A DNA stretch of 64,000 nucleotides from Bin80 sp965261255 (GCA_965261255.1 CBDHCQ010000004.1:2852001-2916000), one strand, 5' to 3'; counted from the first letter of the stretch, positions 35,255 through 44,913 are shown. Made by a program: numbers and translations. Notes: generated by a model not told the origin, from the sequence alone.

Positions 35255-35998
35255 GTGGACTGGATTACGAGCCCCGAAGCCCTCATAGCCCTCGCAACAC
35301 TTACACTGTTGGAGGTGGTTTTGGGCATTGACAACGTCGTTTTTATTTCCATCCTTTCGTCCAAGCTGCCCGAGGACCAGCAACCGCGTGCCCGTTTTCT
35401 GGGATTAGCGCTCGCGATGTTTGGCCGCATTGTACTGTTGTTGTCACTTAATTGGATCATGCGCCTTGAGGCTACGCTGTTTGAGGTACTTGGTCAGGAA
35501 ATCTCTGGACGGGACCTGATCCTGATCGGCGGGGGGCTTTTCCTGCTGGCCAAGGCTACACACGAAATTCACGACAAACTTGAGGTACCTGAATCATCGC
35601 ACAAGAAGGCTGTGGTAGCCTCTTTTTCCCATGTAATTATCCAGATCCTGCTCCTGGATATAGTCTTTTCTCTGGACTCTGTGATCACGGCAGTCGGTAT
35701 GGCCGATCGAGTCGAGATCATGATTATAGCCATTGTTATCGCGATCATCGTGATGATGGTTTCGGCCGGCTCAATCTCAAGGTTCATTGAGAAAAACCCG
35801 ACCATCAAGATTCTTGCGCTGTCCTTCCTGCTTTTAATCGGCATGGCGCTGATCGCCGAAGGCTTTGAACTGCATATCCCAAAGGGGTATCTCTACTTTG
35901 CAATAGCCTTCTCACTCCTGGTGGAACTACTGAATCTTCGCATGCGGCGCAATAAAGTCCCCGTTCAGCTGCAAAGCTCTCGACGCCCCGCAGACTGA
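35255..35998 (+). CDS. TerC-family integral membrane protein
   Basis: Polytopic protein of 247 residues, starting with GTG at 35255 after a purine-rich AAGAGAGA ribosome-binding site. The family signature of acidic residues within membrane helices is present: LEVVLGIDNVVFISIL near the start and LLDIVFSLDSVITAVGM near residue 135. TerC proteins are linked to tellurite resistance and, in better-studied members, to manganese export that serves secreted metalloproteins; this member cannot be assigned more exactly. It is divergent from aroE, with 83 bases between starts. Confidence 0.92.
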   Translation: MDWITSPEALIALATLTLLEVVLGIDNVVFISILSSKLPEDQQPRARFLGLALAMFGRIVLLLSLNWIMRLEATLFEVLGQEISGRDLILIGGGLFLLAKATHEIHDKLEVPESSHKKAVVASFSHVIIQILLLDIVFSLDSVITAVGMADRVEIMIIAIVIAIIVMMVSAGSISRFIEKNPTIKILALSFLLLIGMALIAEGFELHIPKGYLYFAIAFSLLVELLNLRMRRNKVPVQLQSSRRPAD

Positions 35999-36049
35999 TC
36001 CACATGCTATCAAAATAGCTGTAGCCCTGACACCTAAACGATGCGTTCC

Positions 36050-36190
36050 TCACGGCGCTAAATGCTTGCTCATGCTTTTAACCAATTTATCAATCATATC
36101 ATACAGATCATCTTCATCTACACATTTGAGTCCAAGCCCCTCGTTAAACGTGGAAGAGTCGAATTTGAGATGATTCCGGTTCGGCGGGTG
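36050..36190 (-). pseudogene. C-terminal remnant of an unidentified gene
   Basis: A 46-codon minus-strand stretch, with no start codon, ending in TGA at 36050-36052. It translates into convincing protein (NHLKFDSSTFNEGLG, then DEDDLYDMIDKLVKSMS) and resembles the final helix of a larger protein. The frame is closed by TAG just upstream, so the body of the gene is missing. Its source is unrecognised. Next to it lies an HNH endonuclease, so it may be debris from a restriction or mobile module. Confidence 0.35.
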
Positions 36191-36208
36191 CTATTCAAGC
36201 TTTCCTAA

Positions 36209-37252
36209 TCACACCTCAGACACTAATCTCCGCGAGGGCGCGGATCGATCTAGAAATGCGTTCCACCTATGCGTAAGCGCCTCATAGCTGGGACCTCGTG
36301 TTGATCGAACGTCCATCTTCGAACCATGGAATTGCTCGTAACCGGCCTTGAGGGCATCGGTTGAAAAGTGCACATGGAGCGTTGCCGGGTTGATACCCAT
36401 GTGGTTGAGATCGAAAAGTGTGTGCAGGTCTGCCCGAAGCAGCAGACCGTTATCGGGACGGTTGTTGGTGAAATGCCGATAAGGCCAGATGTGGGCTGCT
36501 TCTAAGATATCGATCAGATCACATCCAGAGATCATACATCTGGCGTCGTATCGTCGGATCAGTTGCTTCCGGAATTTTTGCTGACCACGGCGAATGCGAA
36601 TCGATGTCAGTATCCGTTCCCGGTGTTCAATTGGAGGGAGGTTACCGTCCAGGGCTTTGTTGTCATGCTCATCCGCGTCTTCCGGGTCCAGCGATCTCAC
36701 CTGGGCGGAGTCCCTAATTAGGTCTGCCAAGTATGGCACCTTAGAGCCTATTGCTTGCACGAGGCGGTCTGGATCCAGCTCTTCTATGGATAGCTGGTCG
36801 TTGGGCCTCAAGGCTACCTTCTTAATTTCGGATACGCCGATTTCTGTCTGAGGCCGTCGGAATGTTTCCCCAAATCGCGCTTTATATCGTGTGACCACAA
36901 CCTCCTCCTCCACGGGTACATCAAATTCATGGTAGCACCTATAACACCTCCAGTGTGGTTTCTTCGTAATTCGCTCTTTGATTTCGGTCTTGCGGCACTT
37001 AGGACACCGCAATCGTCGCTTTGATCCCTGACCAGAAGTCACCTGCTCAACCCTTGCTACTCCAAGTAATTTTAGGGGATCTCGTAGCAAGACGACATCT
37101 CCTCTGGAGAGGCGTCGACTGTTGGACACGTCACTATCGTAACGGTAGACCTTGGCCAAGTCGTCTTCGTAACCTGTATTTCCTCCATACTGGCGCCTGC
37201 CGGAAATAACGATCAACGCCCAAGCTTTGCCGCCGACAGCTTCCATCACCAT
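36209..37252 (-). CDS. HNH endonuclease with N-terminal PUA-like domain and zinc ribbon
   Basis: 347 residues, ATG at 37252. Residues 1-75 resemble PUA/EVE-superfamily modules (ISGRRQYGGNTGYEDD, RRLSRGDVVLLRDP), which in other nucleases read modified bases. Residues about 80-110 hold a zinc ribbon (CPKC and CYRC). A charged linker leads to the HNH_2-type nuclease at about 230-305, with the first His in LEAAHIWPYRHF, Asn in PDNGLLLRADL and the final His in LHTLFDLNHMG. The architecture resembles McrA-like modification-dependent restriction enzymes, so defence against modified DNA is plausible but inferred. No methyltransferase is nearby. The gene is intact, in an islet of broken genes. Confidence 0.85.
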   Translation of the reverse strand: MVMEAVGGKAWALIVISGRRQYGGNTGYEDDLAKVYRYDSDVSNSRRLSRGDVVLLRDPLKLLGVARVEQVTSGQGSKRRLRCPKCRKTEIKERITKKPHWRCYRCYHEFDVPVEEEVVVTRYKARFGETFRRPQTEIGVSEIKKVALRPNDQLSIEELDPDRLVQAIGSKVPYLADLIRDSAQVRSLDPEDADEHDNKALDGNLPPIEHRERILTSIRIRRGQQKFRKQLIRRYDARCMISGCDLIDILEAAHIWPYRHFTNNRPDNGLLLRADLHTLFDLNHMGINPATLHVHFSTDALKAGYEQFHGSKMDVRSTRGPSYEALTHRWNAFLDRSAPSRRLVSEV

Positions 37253-37399
37253 ATTCTAACTATGTGCTAAAGGTAACCGGCTGGAAGATCATGCGTCATG
37301 GGACACCATGATGACCGTCAACCCATGTTGATGTCTATCACACGCCGCAGAAACCGATACTCAACGTGCTAACTGTACCCCCTTACGTCGGGCACGTTC

Positions 37400-37968
37400 T
37401 TAAAAAGCCTGTTCTCCACCCTCGAGAATGTCACAAACAGTCTTCCGAATTGCACTGTCCTCACATGCACCGTCGTCATAGGTGAGGCGAGAAAGATCGT
37501 GGCTCGATATCGGACTGGCTTGTGCAATGATAATCTGATCGGAGTCCGTGATCACCACAATATTCGCGTTATGTGTGATTATCTTGACCTGTCTCTTAAT
37601 CTTTGCTTCGACAAAAAGCGGAACGAGTTCATCGAATACTGATCTTCGATCAAGGTTCCCTTCCGGCTGGTCAATTATCAACGGTCGGCAGTCGTCAGCG
37701 TCTAGTGCGAGATACAAGAGCTGCAGGACTACACCACCAGTGCTAGGCGAAAGCGTATCGAAATCAATGTTTTCGTAAGTATCGAAAGTGCATCACTTAT
37801 ATACACGTACGGCTTTAACCCGTTATATAGATCGGTACCGCTAGACCGTATATAGGACAATCTGGCCGGTGATTCTGAGTCTTGGCGTCGGACCATAAAG
37901 ATCGCTCCGGGTCTCCTCCTGATCAGACCGATAATGCCGCACTCCAGACTTGCACCATCGCCTCTCAC
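37400..37968 (-). pseudogene. Truncated, frameshifted TrlF-like AAA ATPase
   Basis: C-terminal piece of an SMC/ABC-like ATPase split by a frameshift. The downstream part reads DTLSPSTGGVVLQLLYLALD, then the Walker B-like LIIDQPEGNLD and the switch His in KIITHNANIVV, ending EGGEQAF. The upstream part (37729-37968) carries GLKPYVYISDALSI. The two join in homologues, so one base has been lost near 37785. The N-terminal domains, including Walker A, are absent: the gene starts abruptly after the stop of the neighbouring TPR-thioredoxin gene. TrlF-type ATPases occur in defence-linked loci. The fragment is probably not functional. Confidence 0.7.
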
Positions 37969-37974
37969 ACCAGG

Positions 37975-40062
37975 CTAATCGAGTTGTACTGGCGTGGCAC
38001 CTCCTGCGCGTAGCGCGTCTATTCGCAAGCGCATCTCCTCATTGTACCTTTCTGCACCCGGAAATCCAGACGTAGCGTACTGAATGCGCCCTTCAGGTCC
38101 TAGAATGAAATGGGCTGGAATACCGTTCACATTAAAATCCGTGGCACTACCTTCATCAAATAATACCGTAAAGCGATAGTTATTCTCTGTAAGGAATTCG
38201 CGTGTCAAACTATGGTCGTTATCTGTAGTGACTGCGAGAAATACCACATCGTCGGCTGACGCATATGAGTCTACCATGGAGCTGTAATGCGGAAACTCCT
38301 GGCGACATGGCCCACACCAAGTGGCCCAGTAATTGAGTACGACAACCTTGCCCTGCAGCTCCGAGAGACTCCATTGATTGCCTTCGGTATCAGTTAGACT
38401 GAAATCTGGAGCCACCCGGTCAAGTCGATCGTCTATCAAGTGCTGGCGGGCGGCATCAGCCACCTCAATGCGGACACTGTCTATCTCGGCGTCCAGCCTT
38501 TCCTCATTGCGATTCAATGCCAACGCGACCTCCTCCGCGAGTTGACGAATTCTGTCAGCGTTATTTCGAAGTCGCTCGTCTTGGGCATCGTGACCCAAGG
38601 CGGCCACCAGTATTTCGTATGCCTCTTCATTGGATCCTTGCTCCGCAAGCAGTTCGCCAAGCGCAGCAAGGCGATCCGAGCGTGGGGCGTTAGCAACGAG
38701 CTGCCGAAAGATCTCCTCTGCTTCCGCATGACGGTCCAGCCCGACCAGCACTAGACCGCGAAGGCGCTGCATACTCGCAATCCAGTTCTCGCGAGCACGA
38801 TCGATTCCGTCCAGAGACACGCCCGGGTAAATCAGGCCCGCATGATTCTCCTCAAGCCCCGCAATGGCTTCATCGGCGAACGCCAGGGCTACCTCAAGTC
38901 TCATATCAATGTCAATCAGTAATTGAATAATCTGACGATAGGCTCCGGCGCCCCCCCAAGTCTCCAGTCGTACAAGGTCGTGTCCATTACCGACAAGCCG
39001 GTCAAGTAAATCCTCATCAACCTGTCCGCTTTCCTTGTTCTGCCGAATTGCTTCGTCCTCGAGAATAGATTGCTCCTCAGACAAGGCCACACGAAATGCC
39101 GATACGTCACCCGCTTCCCAAGTCGGCAGGAAACGCTGTTTCCATCGCTCAATAAGCTCGAGACGCTGTTCATTCGAGCTATCCCTTGATGCAAAATGAT
39201 CCATGTAGTACACATCGAAATGAATCATTTGCCCGTTCATCTCGCGCCCCTCTAGTGTCTCATCCAAGCGATTTAGCCACTTGCGCTGCTCATCATCGTT
39301 ACCCAACAATTCGTGTCCGAAGGCCAAATAGTACTGGCGACCTAGTCGGGTTTCCGTACCAGCCTCCACCACTCCATCCTCAGCTGCGGCAGCACCTTCA
39401 AGCTCACGCCTCAATTCATCCTCTATCGTCTCGACGGCATTTGCATCTCCCGAAGAACGGGCAGCCAGTAAGCGCGTCCCAATATGATGAATTCGGAAGA
39501 CCTGGGATTGGCTTATCCTGTAAGCCGACACCCCCTCAGATCTCGTGGCCAGTTCGTCTAGGATCCGCAGCCATCTCTCTGATTGATTCAATTCGCCGAC
39601 AGCGTCCTCAACGGATTCATAAGGCTCAACTCGATCAGGGAACGACCGTATGGTTTCCTGGCCGAGCTCAATAGTGCGGTCAAGCCAGTCGCGTCGACCT
39701 CTCAACCTCCCACCCCAAACAAGCGTGTGTAAATAGCCTTCGTGGACTTGTGGGTTATTTGAGGCAAGCGAAAAAGCCAACTCAAATGCAGCAATCGCAT
39801 CCTCGTACTGATTGAGCTCCATTAGTACGCGTGCATGTCCATAGGCCGCTTCGGCATTATCGGGATCCTGATTCAAGGCCTCTTCAAATCCGTCGCGCGC
39901 AGCCAAGAAGTCGAAAGCTTCATAGTCTTGGCGTGCGATCTGCAACTGTTCTTCAACACTCGGACCTGATTCCGAGCATGACATGATCGAAACCGTCACA
40001 AGAGCTAAAAAGAGCTTTAATGCACGTGATTCACTTGCGCTTGGGCGCTGCAGGAAAGTCAT
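37975..40062 (-). CDS. Lipoprotein with TPR repeats and C-terminal TlpA-like thioredoxin domain
   Basis: 695 residues, ATG at 40062 preceded by a good ribosome-binding site (AAGGAG). The signal peptide ends in a lipobox (VSIMSC). Residues 35-500 are helical TPR-like repeats (AYGHARVLMELNQYEDAIAAF). The last 150 residues form a redoxin/TlpA thioredoxin domain with APDFSLTDTEGNQW, the active site WCGPC near residue 585 and the cis-Pro in GIPAHFILG. Thioredoxins of this type act as periplasmic reductants or thiol oxidoreductases. The TPR part could dock a partner protein. It borders the broken ATPase by 6 bases, a likely insertion boundary. Confidence 0.9.
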   Translation of the reverse strand: MTFLQRPSASESRALKLFLALVTVSIMSCSESGPSVEEQLQIARQDYEAFDFLAARDGFEEALNQDPDNAEAAYGHARVLMELNQYEDAIAAFELAFSLASNNPQVHEGYLHTLVWGGRLRGRRDWLDRTIELGQETIRSFPDRVEPYESVEDAVGELNQSERWLRILDELATRSEGVSAYRISQSQVFRIHHIGTRLLAARSSGDANAVETIEDELRRELEGAAAAEDGVVEAGTETRLGRQYYLAFGHELLGNDDEQRKWLNRLDETLEGREMNGQMIHFDVYYMDHFASRDSSNEQRLELIERWKQRFLPTWEAGDVSAFRVALSEEQSILEDEAIRQNKESGQVDEDLLDRLVGNGHDLVRLETWGGAGAYRQIIQLLIDIDMRLEVALAFADEAIAGLEENHAGLIYPGVSLDGIDRARENWIASMQRLRGLVLVGLDRHAEAEEIFRQLVANAPRSDRLAALGELLAEQGSNEEAYEILVAALGHDAQDERLRNNADRIRQLAEEVALALNRNEERLDAEIDSVRIEVADAARQHLIDDRLDRVAPDFSLTDTEGNQWSLSELQGKVVVLNYWATWCGPCRQEFPHYSSMVDSYASADDVVFLAVTTDNDHSLTREFLTENNYRFTVLFDEGSATDFNVNGIPAHFILGPEGRIQYATSGFPGAERYNEEMRLRIDALRAGGATPVQLD

Positions 40063-40445
40063 CTCCTTGATGGTCTACCTATGATTGGTTGCATGCAATA
40101 CCTAAGCCGCAATCTGCATGTTCCCAGAGGGAAACATTGTCTGCCAGGAAGTAGATCTTTCTGGTCAGTATTAATTTCCAGACAAGCATTCTATGAAGGG
40201 GAGATATCCGGGTCGTCCTGCCAAGTGAGCCTGCGCTTGGAGTTGTGGGAGAGAACATGTTTTCAAACTCACAAAGAGACCGATGCATTAATTAATTTGT
40301 GGCATGAGGCACTTATTGTCAGATCCTGTGATTGTGGATCTAACAATTACGCGCCCGTTTCTTGACTTTGTACCAGCCGAATCCCGCTTGGCTATTCTCC
40401 GCAGATAATGCTACATTGTGGCTCCAGACCAACGTACCGCAGGCC
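40063..40445. other. 383-base divergent intergenic region
   Basis: Separates the TPR-thioredoxin gene (minus) from a lipoprotein gene (plus). The frame of the lipoprotein extends upstream to 40362, but the ATG at 40446 fits a signal peptide. I see no other gene or strong hairpin. TTGACTT at 40363 could be a promoter -35 element, with no matching -10 at normal spacing. Confidence 0.45.
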
Positions 40446-40973
40446 ATGACAGCTAAGCGTTTTACGCCACTTCTAGTGGCGGCACTGTTCGTAGCCGGGT
40501 GCGAAGCGATCACCGATGAGCCGGAGCCGGATTTCACGGCAGAACTCCAAGAGCTCGTTGCTGACAAGTTGCCCTCAAACGGCTCGCTGTGGTTGGCAAG
40601 AAGCCCTGAGGCCCTTGAGGCGATGGGACTTGAGGTTGAGGCCGCGACGCAAAGCGGCTTGCGCTACGCCAGTTTGACCGCGTTCGAATCCGGCGCAACG
40701 TTCTTTGGGATCGGCTTCTGGGGCAGCGAAATGGCCGAAGCAGCGGCGGAAGTACATTGCTCTGAAAACGTGAACGTGTCCACCGGGTGGATAAAATTTG
40801 GCCGGTGCACCAAAAAAGCCTTGGAACATTGCGGAGGCGTTTGGGGGCGAATGAACGGAACCAGGTTCGAGGTGACCGGCTACAACGCCACGTACGACAA
40901 CGATTACAAGACTCTTCTTACGCCCTGCAAAATTCCCGACCCCCACGAAGGCCAGCGTATGGGGTTCCTATAG
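40446..40973 (+). CDS. Orphan lipoprotein, unknown function
   Basis: 175 residues from ATG at 40446. The signal peptide ends in a lipobox (ALFVAGC). The mature part has an N-terminal acidic stretch, then a Cys-containing segment (VHCSENVNVSTGW, FGRCTKKALEHCGGVW) and a final TPCKIPDPHEG. Five cysteines in the mature part suggest disulfides. It matches no family I recognise. Codon use appears more GC-rich at third positions than neighbours, a weak hint of transfer. It has no operon partner. Confidence 0.6.
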   Translation: MTAKRFTPLLVAALFVAGCEAITDEPEPDFTAELQELVADKLPSNGSLWLARSPEALEAMGLEVEAATQSGLRYASLTAFESGATFFGIGFWGSEMAEAAAEVHCSENVNVSTGWIKFGRCTKKALEHCGGVWGRMNGTRFEVTGYNATYDNDYKTLLTPCKIPDPHEGQRMGFL

Positions 40974-41243
40974 AACCGGCAGCATGAGAGCCGCCGCCTT
41001 CCTTCGGACCGACACCTGATTTTACTTTATTGCTTCCATGTGGGCAGTCGCAATATCAATGAAGTAGTACACGCCGTGTGAATGAAGGCCCTGTCCATAG
41101 TGGGCACCTGGTCTATTCTCTGAGCTTTGCTGTCCACATCATAAGCAACCGGGTCTAAGCCCGCTTGCACTAGGCTGCGAAGGTGGCTGTTACTTTGGGA
41201 TATAATTCCTGCTGATTTCGCCATCGTCCACGTTCTCGTCCGT

Positions 41244-43067
41244 CTATGACGGTGGCAGCAGTACAATCACCTTATCCCCCAACTGTGGGATTAGACCATT
41301 CTCTTCTGCATGGACTAGAAGACTGGATCCCCGAACAATGAAGAGTAAAACCAAGTCGTTTTGATACTCCGCCTGCAGCGCTTCATAAGCCTCCGCCTCC
41401 GTAATCTCGAAGGTTCGTACTGCTCCTCCGGCTTCGTAACGGCGTTCCAGATCTTGTGCAGTGTGCGCAGCCCCGAACAAGGGACGCCCCCGCAGATATG
41501 TCGGCACACGGAGCTGTGAGGTCTCAGTACGAACAGTGGGAGCAGCGGGCTGATATACCTCGCCACCCTCAAAGACCTCCTTGAAACGGAGAGCGGCAAG
41601 CGAATTCGTTTCATCGTTGGAGGTTGCGGCTATAAAACGTTTGATTCCACTCAGATCGAGTTCATCGAAAACCTGCTCTCCCAGAGCATCTGCGGCAACT
41701 GCGGGTAATCCCCGTTCGCGGGCCCTCTCGATATTGCTCTCATTAACATCAAGCAGAAGTACGGCCATGCGCTGCTCCTGAATGGCTTTGGCAATGCTTT
41801 GCACCCACATACTGGCCCCCAAAAACAGGATACCCTGCGGGTTCGAGTCTGCCATCTTGAGCACTCGCGCCAGCGGCTGTAGCGTCAATCCATAAACCGT
41901 GACTGTACCGATAATGACCATATAAACTATCGGTACCAATGGTCCTGCAAGATCCGCACCGTAAACTTCTGCGACACGAACCGAGAAAAGCGATGCCACA
42001 GCAGCAGCAACGATACCACGCGGTGCCAACCACGCAATGAAACCCTTTTCCTTCCAGTTAAGTCCGGTATTCAGGCTAGAGAATACGACCGCAATAGGCC
42101 GGATGAACAAGATCAGAATGCCTAGAAAAATGAAGGCACGCGCATCAAAATAATCCAGGGCTTCCAGATTAAGTCGCGCCGACAGGAGAATGAAAAGACA
42201 GCCGATCAGAAGCACTTGCAAATCCTCCTTGAACTTGGTTATGCTACGAACCGTTACGTATTGTTGGTTCGCAAGAAATACTCCCATCATAGTCACAGAA
42301 AACAGCCCTGACTCCTCGTGTAGTTCATTCGACAGGGCGAACACAAGAATGACGACGGTAAGTGCAAGCGAACTCTGCAAGTAATCAGGTACCAGATGAC
42401 GCCGTAACAGAAAGACCATGAGCATAGCTCCCAGAACACTGATACCTACACTGATAGCTCCCGTGGCCAACAACGCCTCCAGCGAAGGGAGAATTGTGGC
42501 AACCATGCCGCCACCGCCCTCATCCGGACCATGCTCATGCATGACAATCACTGCTTCAAGCACCAGGACTGCGAAGATTGCACCCACTGGATCAATTGTG
42601 ATTCCTTCCCATTTTGCAATCGCATTGACGCGCCCACTTGGTCGAACATGTCTGAGAAGAGGCAACACCACGGTCGGACCGGTTACAGTCAGGATGGCCC
42701 CTAACACGGCAGCAATTTCCCAGGGCATGCCCAGTACATAGTGCGCAGCAATAGCAGCAAGCATCCCGGTTATCAGCACACCAATGGTTACCAGGTTCAG
42801 TACCACACGACCTACGCCCCTTAGCTCAGACAACTTGAGATTCAAGCCTCCTTCAAACAGAATAATGCCGATAGCCAGGGAAACAAAAGCAAACAGCCAG
42901 TCGCCTTGCAAATGTTCAGGCGGGAGAATTCTGGTTACCGGTCCCGCCACAAACCCGAGAATCAGCAAAAGCAGGATTGAAGGGACCCGGATACGCCACG
43001 CAAGCCACTGCGCACCAATTGCCAATCCAATGACCAAGACGATATGAATTAAAATTTCCCCACTCAC
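41244..43067 (-). CDS. CPA1-type cation:proton antiporter with C-terminal RCK/TrkA-N domain
   Basis: Membrane antiporter of 607 residues, starting with GTG at 43067. About 12 membrane helices fill residues 1-400, with the CPA1 motif TVTGPTVVLPLL and GITIDPVGAIFAVL, whose Asp is the family's cation/proton site. Residues about 410-500 form an NAD-binding RCK_N domain (FLGASMWVQSIAKAIQEQ, VLLLDVNE), which gates or regulates transport in related K+(Na+)/H+ antiporters. The tail could be RCK_C-like. It is a single gene, with a long gap on either side. Confidence 0.92.
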   Translation of the reverse strand: MSGEILIHIVLVIGLAIGAQWLAWRIRVPSILLLLILGFVAGPVTRILPPEHLQGDWLFAFVSLAIGIILFEGGLNLKLSELRGVGRVVLNLVTIGVLITGMLAAIAAHYVLGMPWEIAAVLGAILTVTGPTVVLPLLRHVRPSGRVNAIAKWEGITIDPVGAIFAVLVLEAVIVMHEHGPDEGGGGMVATILPSLEALLATGAISVGISVLGAMLMVFLLRRHLVPDYLQSSLALTVVILVFALSNELHEESGLFSVTMMGVFLANQQYVTVRSITKFKEDLQVLLIGCLFILLSARLNLEALDYFDARAFIFLGILILFIRPIAVVFSSLNTGLNWKEKGFIAWLAPRGIVAAAVASLFSVRVAEVYGADLAGPLVPIVYMVIIGTVTVYGLTLQPLARVLKMADSNPQGILFLGASMWVQSIAKAIQEQRMAVLLLDVNESNIERARERGLPAVAADALGEQVFDELDLSGIKRFIAATSNDETNSLAALRFKEVFEGGEVYQPAAPTVRTETSQLRVPTYLRGRPLFGAAHTAQDLERRYEAGGAVRTFEITEAEAYEALQAEYQNDLVLLFIVRGSSLLVHAEENGLIPQLGDKVIVLLPPS

Positions 43068-43494
43068 GAATTCAGATTGTATGGCCTAAGCGAACATTGA
43101 ACACCTGCCATCAAACAGGGGCTTTTACGCCCCCCGTCCGAGAAAGTAAGGCGTTTGTAACTCATTATTAGGCACTTGCCGAGTTGCAGGGAAGGCATCA
43201 TTCCACAAAAGTGCACGCCGTCCCCAAATACAAGAGAGGAGAATTATAGCCAAATAGCACTCCCATTGCTGCGTTTCCGGCGCAATATAGGAAACCGTAT
43301 CATCGACTGCACTTTGTCAATGGATATGCGGTCTACTGCATGACGGTTACTCACAGATATGATCCCCAGTAAGGGATGATCTGTGCTTGAATTATCTCTG
43401 CATAAACTGAGCTAAAGACTGCCATATACGTATGTTAAATGCGTAAATTAACGGGAATTGAAAGCGCTTCCATAACTGCCACTCAACCTGAATC
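43068..43494. other. 427-base divergent intergenic region upstream of glutamate dehydrogenase
   Basis: No gene. It holds the promoter region of the antiporter (minus) and of glutamate dehydrogenase (plus). The only structure I can point to is a hairpin at 43354-43383 described separately. No obvious operator or riboswitch is visible. Confidence 0.5.
43354..43383. promoter_or_regulatory. Imperfect hairpin upstream of glutamate dehydrogenase
   Basis: Outer stem CAGAT/ATCTG and inner stem ATCCC/GGGAT with a small asymmetric internal loop and a 6-base apical loop. It lies about 110 bases upstream of the gdh start and is not followed by a T tract, so it could be an operator or mRNA leader structure. 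Significance is uncertain. Confidence 0.25.
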
Positions 43495-44913
43495 ATGCAA
43501 CATATTTCGTTCTTCGACGAGGTCAACAAAATGTTTGACCGTGCAGCGGCACACACTGATCATGCTCCCGGATTGCTCGCACAGATCAGGTCCTGTAACA
43601 GCGTCTACCATGTGAGTTTCCCGCTTGTGCGAGACAACGGAGAAATTGATGTAATAAACGCATACCGCGCTGAGCACAGTCACCATATGCAACCTACAAA
43701 AGGCGGAATCCGTTATGCTCCCACTGTGAATGCGGATGAGGTCATGGCACTGGCTTCCCTCATGTCATATAAATGTGCCATTGTAGATGTCCCCTATGGC
43801 GGTGCCAAAGGCGGAATATGCATTGACCGGAGGCAGTATTCCCAGCCTGAACTGGAACGTATCACACGACGATACACTTTTGAGTTGGCCAAGAAAAATT
43901 TTATCGGACCTGGTGTAGATGTACCCGCTCCAGATTATGGCACTTCCGCCACCGAAATGAGCTGGATTTTTGACACCTACCAAACATTGACAGATGATCC
44001 GCTTGATGCACTCGCTGCTGTCACAGGAAAGCCCGTCGGCATGGGGGGAGTTCGCGGGCGCGTCGAGGCCACGGGGCGGGGGGTCTTTTTTGGTATTCGG
44101 GAGGCTTGCTCTATTGAGGAAGATATGCGTGCACTTGGACTGGATCCCGGTGTGGAAGGTAAGCGTGTGGTTGTACAGGGACTTGGAAATGTCGGCTACC
44201 ACGCTGCTCATTTCCTGGAAAAAGCCGGTGCAATAATTGTCGGTATCGGCGAATATGACGGCGCCCTCTACAATTCAGACGGATTGCCGCTGGAAGATGT
44301 TGTATCACACCGCAAGCAGACCGGAGCGACGCTCAACTTCCCAGGAGCACAGAACATTGAGAATTCCGCGCAAATATTGGAAATGGACTGTGACATTCTA
44401 ATCCCTGCAGCCCTGGAAGCGCAGGTGAGAAGTGACAATGCTGATCGAATCAATGCGAAAATCATTGCTGAAGCGGCAAACGGTCCGCTGACTTCCGCTG
44501 CCGACCAGGCATTAGCGAAACGTGGCGTCGTAATTATCCCCGATGTCTACCTGAATGCAGGAGGAGTCACGGTTTCCTATTTCGAATGGCTCCGCAACCT
44601 TTCCCATGTACGGCATGGTCGTATGAGCCGACGGCGCGAAGCGCACAATGCACTAAGAATCCTTGAAACCGTGCAGGAGCTGGTTGATAGGCGCCTGAGT
44701 ACAGCGACTGTCAAGGGGCTTGAATCAACGCTCGCTTTCGGTGCAAGTGAGGCTGACCTCGTTGATTCGGGTCTGGAGGATACAATGGTTACCGCATACC
44801 ACGAAATCCATGCTAAAGCACGAAGCCATAACCTTGACCTGCGCACAGGCGCGTTTATGAGCGCAATTGACAAAATTGCCCAAGGCTATCTTCGCATGGG
44901 CATCTTTCCTTAG
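43495..44913 (+). CDS. Glutamate dehydrogenase
   Basis: Glu/Leu/Phe/Val dehydrogenase family, interconverting glutamate and 2-oxoglutarate with NAD(P)H, 472 residues, ATG at 43495. Substrate-site residues: HHMQPTKGGIRYAP with its Lys, PYGGAKGGI with the catalytic Lys, and PAPDYGTSATEM with the catalytic Asp. The nucleotide-binding domain has the Rossmann motif VVQGLGNVG near residue 225. Coenzyme preference cannot be read reliably. Its stop overlaps the 3' end of the convergent acyltransferase gene by four bases. Confidence 0.93.
   Translation: MQHISFFDEVNKMFDRAAAHTDHAPGLLAQIRSCNSVYHVSFPLVRDNGEIDVINAYRAEHSHHMQPTKGGIRYAPTVNADEVMALASLMSYKCAIVDVPYGGAKGGICIDRRQYSQPELERITRRYTFELAKKNFIGPGVDVPAPDYGTSATEMSWIFDTYQTLTDDPLDALAAVTGKPVGMGGVRGRVEATGRGVFFGIREACSIEEDMRALGLDPGVEGKRVVVQGLGNVGYHAAHFLEKAGAIIVGIGEYDGALYNSDGLPLEDVVSHRKQTGATLNFPGAQNIENSAQILEMDCDILIPAALEAQVRSDNADRINAKIIAEAANGPLTSAADQALAKRGVVIIPDVYLNAGGVTVSYFEWLRNLSHVRHGRMSRRREAHNALRILETVQELVDRRLSTATVKGLESTLAFGASEADLVDSGLEDTMVTAYHEIHAKARSHNLDLRTGAFMSAIDKIAQGYLRMGIFP

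Noticed and set aside
37363..37398. Seven-base inverted repeat AACGTGC/GCACGTT after the broken ATPase.
   Set aside because: Long unstructured spacer and no T tract; likely chance.
43111..43140. GGGGC/GCCCC hairpin as a terminator upstream of the antiporter gene.
   Set aside because: Only five base pairs, no T tract, and it lies in front of a gene rather than after one.
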